Of a stretch of 64,000 bases of DNA, positions 26,366-35,039 are shown piece after piece. The translations under genes were made by a program, and so were the position numbers. The notes beneath the pieces are model-generated. The model was not told the origin of the DNA. It did no database searches and worked only from the letters and a program-made list of their open reading frames with translations. Each line of letters starts with the position of its first letter. The stretch's first letter is position 1. This DNA comes from Marinococcus luteus_A (GTDB lineage: Bacteria; Bacillota; Bacilli; Bacillales; Marinococcaceae). The stretch is from positions 248,001 to 312,000 of the forward strand of contig NZ_JAXRUV010000002.1 of assembly GCF_034497705.1 (NCBI RefSeq), in the 5' to 3' direction.

Positions 26366-26414
26366 TCAAAAACAATTATATTAACTATAAAAACAGTGCA
26401 GGAGGTTCTAGGTC

Positions 26415-27428
26415 GTGGATAAAGTGAAGGTTGGAATACTCGGAGCGGGGCACATCGCTGCAGTGCATGCTGCTCTTTTAAAACTGGATGAACGGGTCGA
26501 AATCGTTGGAATTGCTGACATTTTTGAAGAAAAGGCGAAGGCACTGGCCGCAGAAGCAGGCCCGGACGTTCGTACAGCGGGCTCCATCGAAGAGCTGATT
26601 GCGCTTGGTGTGGACACGGTCTACGTCACTACGCCAAACACGATGCATGTCAGTCCGGTTCTTCATTGTTTGAAAAATAATGTAAACGTCTTCAGCGAAA
26701 AGCCAATGGCCACCTCGGAGGAAGAAGCAAGACAGATACGCGATGCCGCGCGGGAGTCTAAAGGCTGCTACAATCTTGGCATGAATCGCCGGTATGCCTA
26801 TGTGTATAAGAAAATTAAAAGCTACATGGATTCCGGCCAGCTGGATGCGTGCTCCGCCCATTTCAAAATGAACCGGGGAGAGCTGCTGCATCCTGCCTGG
26901 ACCTCGGATCCAGCGAAGACTGGAGGCTTTTTATACGAAACGCCTTTTCATTTGATGGATCTCTGCCGCTATTATTTCGGGGAAGTAAAGAAAGTGAAAT
27001 GTGAAGCAACACAGGCCGTTTCAGACAGCGAGCTTGATAACTTTGCGATTCTTTTAACCTTTGAATCCGGCCTGGTCATGACGTTCAACACCTTTGCCCA
27101 TTCCGGATGGAGCTTCCCATTTGAAGCGATTGAAATTTACGGCAAGTACAGTACGGCGTCAACCGCTGAACTCGAAACGGTGAAAATTGCCTGCGGCCTT
27201 GAAGGGGAGATTGACTCGTCGGATTATCACCTCATGCCTGTCAGTAAAAAATGGGGATATGAAGAAGAAAACCAGCTGTTCATTGATGCTCTGGTCAAAG
27301 GTACAGAACCGCCGGTAAATGCAGAGGAAGCGTACAAATCAACCTTCCTGTTAACAAGCATTTATGAAAGCGCTAAAACCGGTAAAGAAATAAATATTGC
27401 CGACCAGTTAAACAAAGTACTTTCTTAA
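26415..27428 (+). CDS. Gfo/Idh/MocA oxidoreductase, inositol-associated
   Basis: A 337-residue NAD(P)-dependent dehydrogenase with GILGAGHIAAVHAALL at the start, SEKPMATS with the catalytic lysine, and ETPFHLMDLCRYYFG replacing the usual GG..D.G.H segment. GTG start with AGGAGG upstream. First gene of an operon carrying an IolG paralogue, iolE and the LacI regulator. In Bacillus, similar extra dehydrogenases (IolX, IolW, IolU) interconvert scyllo-inositol and scyllo-inosose or other stereoisomers, so this protein may broaden inositol isomer use. Exact substrate and cofactor are not determined. Confidence 0.8.
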   Translation: MDKVKVGILGAGHIAAVHAALLKLDERVEIVGIADIFEEKAKALAAEAGPDVRTAGSIEELIALGVDTVYVTTPNTMHVSPVLHCLKNNVNVFSEKPMATSEEEARQIRDAARESKGCYNLGMNRRYAYVYKKIKSYMDSGQLDACSAHFKMNRGELLHPAWTSDPAKTGGFLYETPFHLMDLCRYYFGEVKKVKCEATQAVSDSELDNFAILLTFESGLVMTFNTFAHSGWSFPFEAIEIYGKYSTASTAELETVKIACGLEGEIDSSDYHLMPVSKKWGYEEENQLFIDALVKGTEPPVNAEEAYKSTFLLTSIYESAKTGKEINIADQLNKVLS

Positions 27429-27509
27429 GTAAAGAGACAAGGAGTGGCCAGAGGCTATAAAGAAGAGCAGCTAAGTCAGGCGGACAGAAAAAACACAGGA
27501 GGTGCGCAA

Positions 27510-28550
27510 ATGGCACAGAACGATATAAGAGTAGCGGTGCTCGGACTCGGACGACTGGGACTGTTTCATGCAAGCAACATGATGAACAAAGTAAAAGGAG
27601 CCGAGCTGATACTGGTGTGTGATCCACTCGCCGAACACGCCGAAATGGTGGCTGAACAGCTTGGGGTGGAACGCTGGACGTCTGACCCTGAAGAAGTGTT
27701 TGCCGACCAGGAAGTGGACGCAGTCGTGATTGTAACGCCGACCAGTACGCACGCTGACATGATTACGAAAGCGGCCCGCAGCGGCAAGCAGATCTTTGTT
27801 GAAAAGCCGCTGACCTCCACGGTGGCAGAAGCCGAAGAGGTGATCAAAGTCGTTGAAGAGACCGGCGTTGTCTGCCAGGTCGGCTTCATGAGAAGGTACG
27901 ACCCTGGTTTTCATGATGCCAAGGAGCGTATAGAAGCCGGAGAAATCGGCAAGCCGATTTATTTTAAAGGGTTCTCGAGAGACAGCGGCTCACCGCCTGC
28001 CTCTTTCATCAAAAACAGCGGCGGCATATTTCTGGACTGCTCTATTCATGACTATGATATGGCCCGGTATTTAATGGGCTCGGAAATTTCTTCCGTTTCC
28101 GGCCACGGCCGCATTCTCATTAATTCCTTCATGGAAGAATACGGAGATGTCGATCAGGCGATTACGTATTTGGAGTTTGAAAACGGAGGCGCCGGAGATG
28201 TGGAAGCAAGCAGAACATCTCCATACGGCCATGACATACGTGCAGAGATTATCGGCACCGAAGGAGCAATCTTTGTCGGTTCGCTCCATAACAGCGATGT
28301 GACAGTGCACAGCAGCTCAGGAAGCAACCACGAGATTGTGCCAAATTTCCAGACGCGGTTCCGGGAAGCGTATATTCTCGAGCTCGAACAATTTATTAAA
28401 TGCGTCAAAGGAGACCAGGAACCGCGGGTCACTTCATTGGATTCCAAAATCAATATGCAGGTAGCGCTTGCGGCCACCGAATCATTTAAACACAACGGAG
28501 AACGTATTTATATGAAAGATGTTCACCAGGATAAGGTTTATACCGACTAA
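27510..28550 (+). CDS. Second inositol 2-dehydrogenase-like protein
   Basis: A 346-residue Gfo/Idh/MocA enzyme close to IolG: VAVLGLGRLGLFHASN for NAD, VEKPLTS with the catalytic lysine, FMRRYDPGF, and SGGIFLDCSIHDYDMARYLMG. The ATG at 27510 follows ACAGGAGGTG; a GTG at 27444 would add 22 unlikely residues. Compared with iolG (20362-21387) it retains the same catalytic pair, so myo- or scyllo-inositol dehydrogenation is plausible. Paired with the preceding dehydrogenase and iolE, it should feed inosose into the pathway. Confidence 0.82.
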   Translation: MAQNDIRVAVLGLGRLGLFHASNMMNKVKGAELILVCDPLAEHAEMVAEQLGVERWTSDPEEVFADQEVDAVVIVTPTSTHADMITKAARSGKQIFVEKPLTSTVAEAEEVIKVVEETGVVCQVGFMRRYDPGFHDAKERIEAGEIGKPIYFKGFSRDSGSPPASFIKNSGGIFLDCSIHDYDMARYLMGSEISSVSGHGRILINSFMEEYGDVDQAITYLEFENGGAGDVEASRTSPYGHDIRAEIIGTEGAIFVGSLHNSDVTVHSSSGSNHEIVPNFQTRFREAYILELEQFIKCVKGDQEPRVTSLDSKINMQVALAATESFKHNGERIYMKDVHQDKVYTD

Positions 28551-28598
28551 ATAGACATTAAAAAATATCACGAAATGATAAGAAAAGGGGTGCAGCAT

Positions 28599-29537
28599 AT
28601 GGCGGGGCTTGGGAACTATGAGTTCCATCTCGGAATTGCAGCTATCAGCTGGGTGAATGATGACATTCCGGGACTGGGAGACCACTATTCACTGGATCAG
28701 ATTTTAGGAGAGATGCGGGAAATCGGGTACGAAGCGACTGAAATGGGTCGCACCTTTCCACGTAACCTTGACGAATTAAAAGCGATTCTCGAAGAGCACG
28801 ATATTACGCTTGCCAGTAAATTCGTCGGCACGCAGTTTTCCAACCTGCAGCATAAGGAGCAGGAAGTCCGCGATTTCGAACAATGGGTCCGGTTTTTGAA
28901 AGACATGGACTGCGAATACGTGATTGTGTGTGAAATGGGCAACTCGATGCACTGGGATAAACATGATCCTGACAAAGCAAAAATTACAGCACCTTCAGAA
29001 GCGCAGTGGAAAAGCATGGTGGACGGCTTGAACGAAGCCGGACGCATCGCGGAAAAATACGGACTCAAGCTCGTGTATCATCCGCATGCCGGCACGATTG
29101 TAGAACAACGCGAGGACGTGGACCGCCTGATGGCAGAAACCGACAAAGATGCTGTGTCGCTGCTGTATGATACCGGGCATGCCTTTTTCGGCAACTACGA
29201 CCCGATGGACCAGCTGACGCGCTACTACGACCGCATTAAGTACGTACACTACAAGGACGTACGGGAAGACATTTGGAACAGGACGATTAAAGAAAACCTG
29301 ACATTCCGGGAAGCTGTACTCGAAGGCCTGTTTACCGTTCCCGGCGACGGCTGCATCGATTTTGAGCCTGTCCTTGAAGAGCTGATGAAACGGGGCTACC
29401 AGGGGTGGACAGTAGTAGAAGCAGAACAGGATCCAGACGTCGCCCCGCCGTATAAATATGCGAAAATGGCGAAGGATCATCTGGATGAAACGATGGACAG
29501 GGTTCTGGAAAAATACGGGGAAAAAGCCGGGAGATAA
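28599..29537 (+). CDS. iolE: myo-inosose-2 dehydratase
   Basis: A 312-residue TIM-barrel protein of the AP-endonuclease-2/xylose-isomerase-like fold that dehydrates 2-keto-myo-inositol to the diketone used by IolD. LGIAAISWVNDDIPGLG opens it, GYEATEMGRTFP, VYHPHAGTIVE, LLYDTGHAFFG and YVHYKDVR carry the metal ligands, and PGDGCIDFEPV follows. ATG 28599 follows AAAAGGGG. Followed by a terminator, so the regulator gene downstream may be expressed separately. Confidence 0.94.
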   Translation: MAGLGNYEFHLGIAAISWVNDDIPGLGDHYSLDQILGEMREIGYEATEMGRTFPRNLDELKAILEEHDITLASKFVGTQFSNLQHKEQEVRDFEQWVRFLKDMDCEYVIVCEMGNSMHWDKHDPDKAKITAPSEAQWKSMVDGLNEAGRIAEKYGLKLVYHPHAGTIVEQREDVDRLMAETDKDAVSLLYDTGHAFFGNYDPMDQLTRYYDRIKYVHYKDVREDIWNRTIKENLTFREAVLEGLFTVPGDGCIDFEPVLEELMKRGYQGWTVVEAEQDPDVAPPYKYAKMAKDHLDETMDRVLEKYGEKAGR

Positions 29538-29546
29538 ACGAATGAA

Positions 29547-29578
29547 GGCATTTCGAGGGAATATCGAAATGCTTTTTT
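29547..29578 (+). terminator. Terminator of iolE
   Basis: GCATTTCGA and TCGAAATGC arms around GGGAATA, followed by a T run. Confidence 0.88.
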
Positions 29579-29725
29579 CTGCTTCAGGGAGCCTGCACTC
29601 CCGGAGGCTCGCAGTGATTTTTGTTTTCCCCTGGGCCAGAAAGCTTAAAAGAAAAGGCTTTCCCGGTGGATAGGAAGGAACGGAGGATTTATAATAAACG
29701 AAACGACAAAAATGAGGAAGATAAA

Positions 29726-30757
29726 ATGAGACCGACAATTTACGACATCGCTGAGCGGGCTGAGGTTTCGATCGCTACAGTGTCAAAGGTGATAAACAAC
29801 AAAGGAAAAATAGGGGAGAAAACTAAACAACGGGTGCTCGCCATTATGGATGAGCTTGATTATCAGCCGAGCACGGTGGCCTCTGCCCTGACAGGAAAGC
29901 AGACGAATACGATCGGCCTGCTGGTTCCTGATATTGCCAACTCCTTTTTTGCCGAGCTTGCGAGAAGCGTGGAAGACACAGGACACGCCGGTGGGTTCAA
30001 TGTCGTTATATGCAATACCGACAACAATCCGGAAAAAGAAATTCAGTATTTGTGGTGGCTGAATCAAAAAAGAGTGGACGGTATTATTCTGGGCACAGGG
30101 ATACAAAACACTAAAGCCCTGCAGGATTTTATGAAACAGAACATTCCCCTCGCGCTCGTGGCTAGAGACGCTTCCGAGATTAATGTAGATACGGTGCTCG
30201 TCGATGACTACCGGGGCGGATACGCGGCTACGAAGCATCTGCTCGAAGCAGGACATACCCGGATTGCTTTTGTTGTAGGCGAGATGAATAATTCGAGTGA
30301 TACAGAGAGGCTGAAGGGGTTTTACGAAGCGTACGACGAGCACGGGATAAGCCGGGAGGAAGCAGTGCTCGTAAAAGACAATAATTCAATTGATGACGCT
30401 AAAAAGTCGATGCTGCAGGCTTTGCAGAGTGACCCTGGTATTACCGCAGTATTTGCTTTGAATGACTTTTTGGCAATCGGCTGTATTCAGGCAGGTAAAG
30501 AAGCCGGGCGGCGGGTACCTGAAGATTTATCCGTTGTCGGCTTTGATGATACATTTATTGCTACGCTGAGCGATCCACCGCTGACTACAGTAGCGCAGCC
30601 CATTCTTGAAATGGGGCGGCTGGTGACACAGATGCTCGTGGACCGGATCGGCGGCAAAAACGAAACGACACGGACGGTTATTTTAAATCCGGAGCTGCAC
30701 GTGCGTAAGACGACCGCAGGCATAAAAGAAGCAGAAAGGGATGTTACGAGCTCATGA
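29726..30757 (+). CDS. LacI-family regulator, probable repressor of the iol genes
   Basis: A 343-residue LacI/GalR regulator. The N-terminal helix-turn-helix is TIYDIAERAEVSIATVSKVINN, with hinge helix STVASALTGKQ, and the effector domain runs from TIGLLVPDIANSFF to the end. ATG 29726 has GAGGAAG upstream; a longer frame to 29621 is not conserved-looking. In B. subtilis the iol regulator IolR is of the DeoR family, so a LacI-type repressor here is a different arrangement. Location next to iolE and the AAGCGCTT sites at three iol promoters make it the likely repressor; the ligand is unknown. Confidence 0.85.
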   Translation: MRPTIYDIAERAEVSIATVSKVINNKGKIGEKTKQRVLAIMDELDYQPSTVASALTGKQTNTIGLLVPDIANSFFAELARSVEDTGHAGGFNVVICNTDNNPEKEIQYLWWLNQKRVDGIILGTGIQNTKALQDFMKQNIPLALVARDASEINVDTVLVDDYRGGYAATKHLLEAGHTRIAFVVGEMNNSSDTERLKGFYEAYDEHGISREEAVLVKDNNSIDDAKKSMLQALQSDPGITAVFALNDFLAIGCIQAGKEAGRRVPEDLSVVGFDDTFIATLSDPPLTTVAQPILEMGRLVTQMLVDRIGGKNETTRTVILNPELHVRKTTAGIKEAERDVTSS

Positions 30758-31668
30758 AATATAACACGCTTGGAAAAACAAACGAACAGGTCTCTATCGT
30801 AGGTATTGGAACGTATCAATTCGGCGGAGAATGGGGCAAGACCTTCACTCAAAAGGAAGTGGACGGTTTGTTTGAAGCAGCAAGAACGGAAAACCTTAAT
30901 TTTATCGATACCGCCGAATGCTACGGGGACCATCTTGCGGAAGAACTGACCGGCACGGCCATTCAAAAGGATCGCGACCAATGGTTTGTAGCCTCCAAGT
31001 TCGGCCATCATTTTCACGGGCCGAACGACCGGACCCGGCACTATGATCCGGAGGATGTGCAAAAGCAGCTTGAATCCTCTCTCCGGGCGCTCCGGACAGA
31101 TTACATTGATCTTTACCAGTTTCATTCCGGCACAGACGAAGAGTTCCGGGATGATAAGCTGTGGACGATGCTCGATAAACAGAAAAAAACCGGCAAGATC
31201 CGTCATCTCGGTCTTTCCGTGAAAAAACAGGACTACATGGATCAGATCAGGAGGGCAGAAGCTGTCGGTGCAGAAACGATACAACTGGTGTACAACCGCC
31301 TCGACCGTGAAAACGCCGAGGATGCTTTTCCGGAATGTGACCGTCAGAATCTCGGTGTTATCGCCAGAGTCCCGATGGCGAGCGGCTACTTAAGCGGAAA
31401 ATATACACCTGGAGCTTCCTTTGAAGAAAATGATGTCCGCCACCGTCATCCGCAAAATGAGCAGGAAGCAGCCCTTCAGGAAGCCCTGCGGCTCAAGGAG
31501 AGTCTGCCGGACGATGTACCGCTTGCCCAGTGGTCTCTTGCCTGGTGTCTGGCCAACTCGAGTGTGGATGCTGTCATCCCCGGCTGCAAAACTCCGGAAC
31601 AGCTGGTAAGCAACGCCAAAGCTGTAGATCTTCTTGATAATAAAGACACTTCCCTGTTCACTATTTAA
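30754..31668 (+). CDS. Aldo/keto reductase, IolS-like
   Basis: A 304-residue (beta/alpha)8 reductase of the AKR family. The catalytic tetrad is visible as D in FIDTAECYG with Y four residues on, K in VASKFGHH, and H in LYQFHSGT. Start overlaps the regulator stop by four bases (ATGA), so it is coupled to the LacI gene. IolS of B. subtilis is an aldo/keto reductase encoded beside iolR with no essential role in the pathway; this gene occupies the analogous place. Possible substrate is an inosose or another keto-sugar. Confidence 0.87.
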   Translation: MKYNTLGKTNEQVSIVGIGTYQFGGEWGKTFTQKEVDGLFEAARTENLNFIDTAECYGDHLAEELTGTAIQKDRDQWFVASKFGHHFHGPNDRTRHYDPEDVQKQLESSLRALRTDYIDLYQFHSGTDEEFRDDKLWTMLDKQKKTGKIRHLGLSVKKQDYMDQIRRAEAVGAETIQLVYNRLDRENAEDAFPECDRQNLGVIARVPMASGYLSGKYTPGASFEENDVRHRHPQNEQEAALQEALRLKESLPDDVPLAQWSLAWCLANSSVDAVIPGCKTPEQLVSNAKAVDLLDNKDTSLFTI

Positions 31669-31680
31669 CTGAAACAGCTG

Positions 31681-31714
31681 ACGCCTTTTCCTGAGTAGGG
31701 AAGGGCGTTTTTTT
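31681..31714 (+). terminator. Terminator after the aldo/keto reductase gene
   Basis: ACGCCTTTTCC and GGGAAGGGCGT pair (one G-T) around TGAGTA, then seven T residues. Confidence 0.85.
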
Positions 31715-31818
31715 ACGTAAAGAATAGAAAAATGTCCTTGAAGTAAAGCTGTTGTTTCTTTTGGGAAGCAGAAGGGAATAGTGGGGTAATAATTCATAAA
31801 CAGAAAGGATGATGGAGT

Positions 31819-33174
31819 GTGGCAGAAGTAGAATACTGGAAACAGTTCGTAGTAGAACCACAAATGCTCGAAGCGTCGAAAACGGAAGTGTCTGACGTGT
31901 TGAAGGTTTGGAAGAACGGAGAAAAAGATGCAATCGTGATGGTTGATGAAGACAGCCGCCCGGTGGGAGTTCTTGATGAAACAAAAGTGTGGAATCACAT
32001 CTACAAGGAAAAAAGCCTTGATAAAAAGATTAAGGACGGATGGATCTTGGAAGTTTCTCAGATTACGGAAGGACAGATTCCAGAATCGTGGGAACAGCAG
32101 TATCCACCAATCGCAGTCGTTAACAAAAAGGGGAGAGTCACCGGTGTCTGGACGGAAAAAGCGTTAAAAGAGCTACATACGTCTGAAACGGCTTCCTCTC
32201 CTACCTTCCGGCCCTCCATTGCTTCCTTCCGGCGTGTCATAGGGGAAAATGAAGAGATTCACCGGGCGATCCAAACAGCGAAGCGGGCCGCTAAAACGAA
32301 AACCCCCGTCTGGCTTTCCGGGGAAACGGGCACAGGCAAGGAATTGTTTGCCCAGGCGATTCATCAGGAAAGCGGCAGGACAGGAGAATTTGTGGCAGTG
32401 AACTGCGCCTCCATCCCGGACACTCACCTTGAAGAAGAATTATTCGGAAAAGAAGTCCCAATGCAGCCCCAGCAGGGTGCCGTTGGCTTGCTTGAAGCAG
32501 CTCATGAAGGCACTTTGTTTCTAGATGAAGTAGGCAATATGTCCATGGCGATGCAGGCAGCTCTTTTGCGCGTGCTTGAAGATTCGTATGTACGTAAGAT
32601 CGGCAACGCAGCCCCAATTCCGGTAAATATGAAGATCATTTCTGCTACTAATGAAAATATTGAACAACTGGTGGAAGAAGGGAGATTCCGCCGGGATCTC
32701 TATTACCGCCTGCATGTGGTGCCTGTAGATCTGCCGCCGCTCCGCGAGCGGACCGAAGACCTCCCGCTTCTGGTGGAATATTATAATACGCATTTTTCCA
32801 CTGAGCTGGGCGTGAAGCCGCTAAAAATAACGAACAAAGCCATGGAAGCCATGAAACAGTACGACTGGCCGGGGAACATCCGGGAATTGATGAATGTTAT
32901 TGAGCAGCTTTCTGCGATGCACGACGGCGGGAAAATACGCACGGAAGACCTTCCTATCTCTTCTGTTAAAGCCCGTGAAGCCGCAGAGCCCGTTCAGGCA
33001 GCCCGGACCGAAAGTGCGAACGCAGCAAACTGGAAGGACCAGAAATCGGCCCAGGAGCAGACCATGATCAAGCAGGCACTTGAAGAAGCAAACGGCAATA
33101 AGACAGAAGCTGCTAAAAAGCTTGGGATCCACCGGACAACGTTATATAAAAAAATGCGCGATCATCATATGTAA
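31819..33174 (+). CDS. AAA+ sigma-54-type activator with CBS-like N-terminus and no GAFTGA motif
   Basis: A 451-residue protein. Residues about 20-120 resemble a CBS pair (DAIVMVDEDSRPVGVLDE and PPIAVVNKKGRVTGVWTE). Residues about 135-365 form the AAA+ domain: Walker A GETGTGKE, Walker B GTLFLDEVG, arginine fingers in FRRDLYYRLHVVPVDLPPLRERTEDLP. The C-terminus is a Fis-type helix-turn-helix (GNKTEAAKKLGIHRTTLYKKM). The loop normally containing GAFTGA reads FGKEVPMQPQQGAVGLLEAA, so the sigma-54 contact is lost. It may act like TyrR, which also lacks GAFTGA and works with housekeeping sigma. Start is GTG 31819 with AGAAAGGA upstream. Targets unknown. Confidence 0.85.
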   Translation: MAEVEYWKQFVVEPQMLEASKTEVSDVLKVWKNGEKDAIVMVDEDSRPVGVLDETKVWNHIYKEKSLDKKIKDGWILEVSQITEGQIPESWEQQYPPIAVVNKKGRVTGVWTEKALKELHTSETASSPTFRPSIASFRRVIGENEEIHRAIQTAKRAAKTKTPVWLSGETGTGKELFAQAIHQESGRTGEFVAVNCASIPDTHLEEELFGKEVPMQPQQGAVGLLEAAHEGTLFLDEVGNMSMAMQAALLRVLEDSYVRKIGNAAPIPVNMKIISATNENIEQLVEEGRFRRDLYYRLHVVPVDLPPLRERTEDLPLLVEYYNTHFSTELGVKPLKITNKAMEAMKQYDWPGNIRELMNVIEQLSAMHDGGKIRTEDLPISSVKAREAAEPVQAARTESANAANWKDQKSAQEQTMIKQALEEANGNKTEAAKKLGIHRTTLYKKMRDHHM

Positions 33175-33180
33175 CACAAA

Positions 33181-33208
33181 AAAGCAGGAGCTTTCCTGCT
33201 TTTTTTAT
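33181..33208. terminator. Bidirectional terminator between the AAA+ regulator and the MFS gene
   Basis: AAAGCAGGA / TCCTGCTTT with a GCTT loop, flanked by A and T runs; serves convergent genes. Confidence 0.92.
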
Positions 33209-33227
33209 ATACATAATATTATACAGA

Positions 33228-34421
33228 TCAGGCCTTCTTTTCTTCATAGGCATATACCGACGACGTCCGGAAATACAAAAACAAAGCCCCAATCGTCAGC
33301 AGTATAATGCCTGCCGTAATTTGATATAAATACTGATATCCGACAGCGTTCACTAAAAGCCCGAGAAAAAAGGAGCCAAGAGCGATGCCGGAGTCAAACA
33401 TAATAAAAAATGTAGCGGTGGCATGTCCGCTTCGGTGCGGCTCGGCCGCCTGAATGGACATCGTTTGAAAACCGGGAAGAAGGGTTCCGTAGCCAAGGCC
33501 GATCAAAGCGGCAGACAACAGCAGCATCCACCCGGCAGTGGTAAAGCTGAGTGTTACGAGGCCGATGGCGAAAATCAACAGACACGGGTACAGAACAGTC
33601 CCCGGCCCGCGGGAGTCAAATAACGGCCCTGCCACCGGACGGGAAGCAATGACGACAACAGCGAACACAAGAAAAAAGAAACTCGATACCTGGATCAGGC
33701 CTATGGCTTCAGCAAACAGGGACATGTATGAAATAACACCGGCGTAAGAAAAAGAAGCAAGCAGCCCGATAGAAGCAATTGGAAGTGCCCGCAGTTCGAT
33801 AAAATCATGAATGGACAGCTTCTTTTTTTCAGTGTGCGGCGCGGCAGGGATTCCTGGATCCCTGGCAATGGCTGCGCACCAGACTCCAACAATCATAAAC
33901 ATGCCGAGCAGTACAAATAAAAGGGCAAACGGAGCAAACTGTATCAGCGTCAGTCCGATGAATGGCCCGATGACGACCGCGACATTCATGGAGGTCGTGA
34001 AATAACCGAGGCCTTCCCCGCGGCGTTCATTTGGAATAACATCTGCAGCGATAGCGCCGGTAGCTGTACTCAAAATCCCAAAAGGAATGCCATGTACAAA
34101 CCGGAGCAGCAGCAGCCCCGTATACGTATCAATAAAAAGGTATAAAAAGGTACAGAGAACAAACGCGGCGGCGCCCCAGACCAGCGCCCGTTTACGCCCG
34201 GTTTTTTCCATGATCTTACCGGCAAATATCCGGGTGAGGATGGTAGCAATAAGCATAATCGTGACGATGAGCCCGCCCTGGGCACTGGTGCCGCCAAGAC
34301 TGCCGGTAACAAAAAGGGGTAGTGTAGTTAAAAGAGAATAGAATACAGTGAAAACCATGAAATTGGTGATCGTGATACTAATAAAATCCTTTGTCCAGAT
34401 GGGATGTTCATGACGGCTCAC
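33228..34421 (-). CDS. MFS transporter, probable drug exporter
   Basis: A 397-residue major facilitator protein with 12 hydrophobic helices. The loop after helix 2 carries GKIMEKTGRKRALVWG, the MFS signature region; a charged central loop (HTEKKKLSIHDFIELR) separates the halves. It overlaps the MarR gene upstream by four bases. B. subtilis has an equivalent MFS/MarR pair (YwoG/YwoH), so this is probably an efflux pump under the local MarR repressor. Substrate unknown. Confidence 0.86.
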   Translation of the reverse strand: MSRHEHPIWTKDFISITITNFMVFTVFYSLLTTLPLFVTGSLGGTSAQGGLIVTIMLIATILTRIFAGKIMEKTGRKRALVWGAAAFVLCTFLYLFIDTYTGLLLLRFVHGIPFGILSTATGAIAADVIPNERRGEGLGYFTTSMNVAVVIGPFIGLTLIQFAPFALLFVLLGMFMIVGVWCAAIARDPGIPAAPHTEKKKLSIHDFIELRALPIASIGLLASFSYAGVISYMSLFAEAIGLIQVSSFFFLVFAVVVIASRPVAGPLFDSRGPGTVLYPCLLIFAIGLVTLSFTTAGWMLLLSAALIGLGYGTLLPGFQTMSIQAAEPHRSGHATATFFIMFDSGIALGSFFLGLLVNAVGYQYLYQITAGIILLTIGALFLYFRTSSVYAYEEKKA

Positions 34422-34840
34422 TCTTCCCCACTCCTTTCGTTCGTAATTTTTCCAAGCAGTTCAAGCAGAACTTCCCGGTCCTGGTCTGACAGGTGCACAA
34501 GAGAACGCTTCTCTGCCTCTGCAACTCGTGCTTTAATTTCGGGAAGTATCTTTTTCGTGCTGTCGGTAAGGTGGATAACTTGCGTACGCCGGTCTGCGCC
34601 AGGACGTTTTTCGATCCACCCATTGCGATCCATCGTGCCGATTGTGCGGGCAATCGTCGGCGCTTCCACCTGCAGATATTTCCGCATATGTGTCTGGGTG
34701 GATGCTCCACCGGTAGCAAGCACATAAATAATCATATACTGCGCATGGGACAGCCCAAACGGGGCAAGCGTTTCGTTTAGCGTGTTCGACAGCGTACGCG
34801 ACCGCTGATGAATCATATGAATAAGCTGATCTGATTTCAT
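34418..34840 (-). CDS. MarR-family repressor of the MFS operon
   Basis: A 140-residue winged-helix protein. LAPFGLSHAQYMIIYVL, the recognition helix area QVEAPTIARTIGTMDRNGWIEKRPGADRRTQVIHLT with the wing DRR are typical (shown here in part). First gene of the minus-strand pair; its stop overlaps the transporter start. A palindrome, TTAGCATGCTAA, lies 28 bases upstream of the start and is the likely operator for autorepression. Effector unknown, presumably a phenolic or other exported compound. Confidence 0.88.
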   Translation of the reverse strand: MKSDQLIHMIHQRSRTLSNTLNETLAPFGLSHAQYMIIYVLATGGASTQTHMRKYLQVEAPTIARTIGTMDRNGWIEKRPGADRRTQVIHLTDSTKKILPEIKARVAEAEKRSLVHLSDQDREVLLELLGKITNERSGEE

Positions 34841-34867
34841 AGAAAAGAAAGCTCCTTGTGAATTTAA

Positions 34868-34879
34868 TTAGCATGCTAA
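34868..34879. promoter_or_regulatory. MarR operator candidate
   Basis: Perfect palindrome TTAGCATGCTAA within a longer AT-rich imperfect palindrome, directly upstream of the marR-MFS operon. Confidence 0.6.
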
Positions 34880-34967
34880 CTAATTGCAGCTCCACCAGTA
34901 TACGAAGTAATTGGAGAAAGGTAAACCCTGGAACCAATTTACGAAAAGCAAAAAAATAATAAAGCGT

Positions 34968-35025
34968 TTGCAATTTAGGGGTGTATCTTTTAGAATGAAA
35001 TAAATCGTTTTACTAAAACGTTTTA
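34968..35025 (+). promoter_or_regulatory. Promoter and operator of the TRAP-kinase-hxl operon
   Basis: Promoter TTGCAA (34968-34973), 17 bases, TAGAAT (34991-34996). Immediately downstream, TAAAACGTTTTA (35014-35025) is a perfect palindrome, preceded by the half-site TCGTTTTA. This is a LacI-family operator placed to block transcription and lies just before the LacI gene itself. Confidence 0.75.
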
Positions 35026-35039
35026 TCAGGAGGAAAGCT

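Noticed and set aside
29538..29725. Operator for the iol LacI gene itself
   Set aside because: No AAGCGCTT palindrome occurs before 29726, so autoregulation cannot be claimed.
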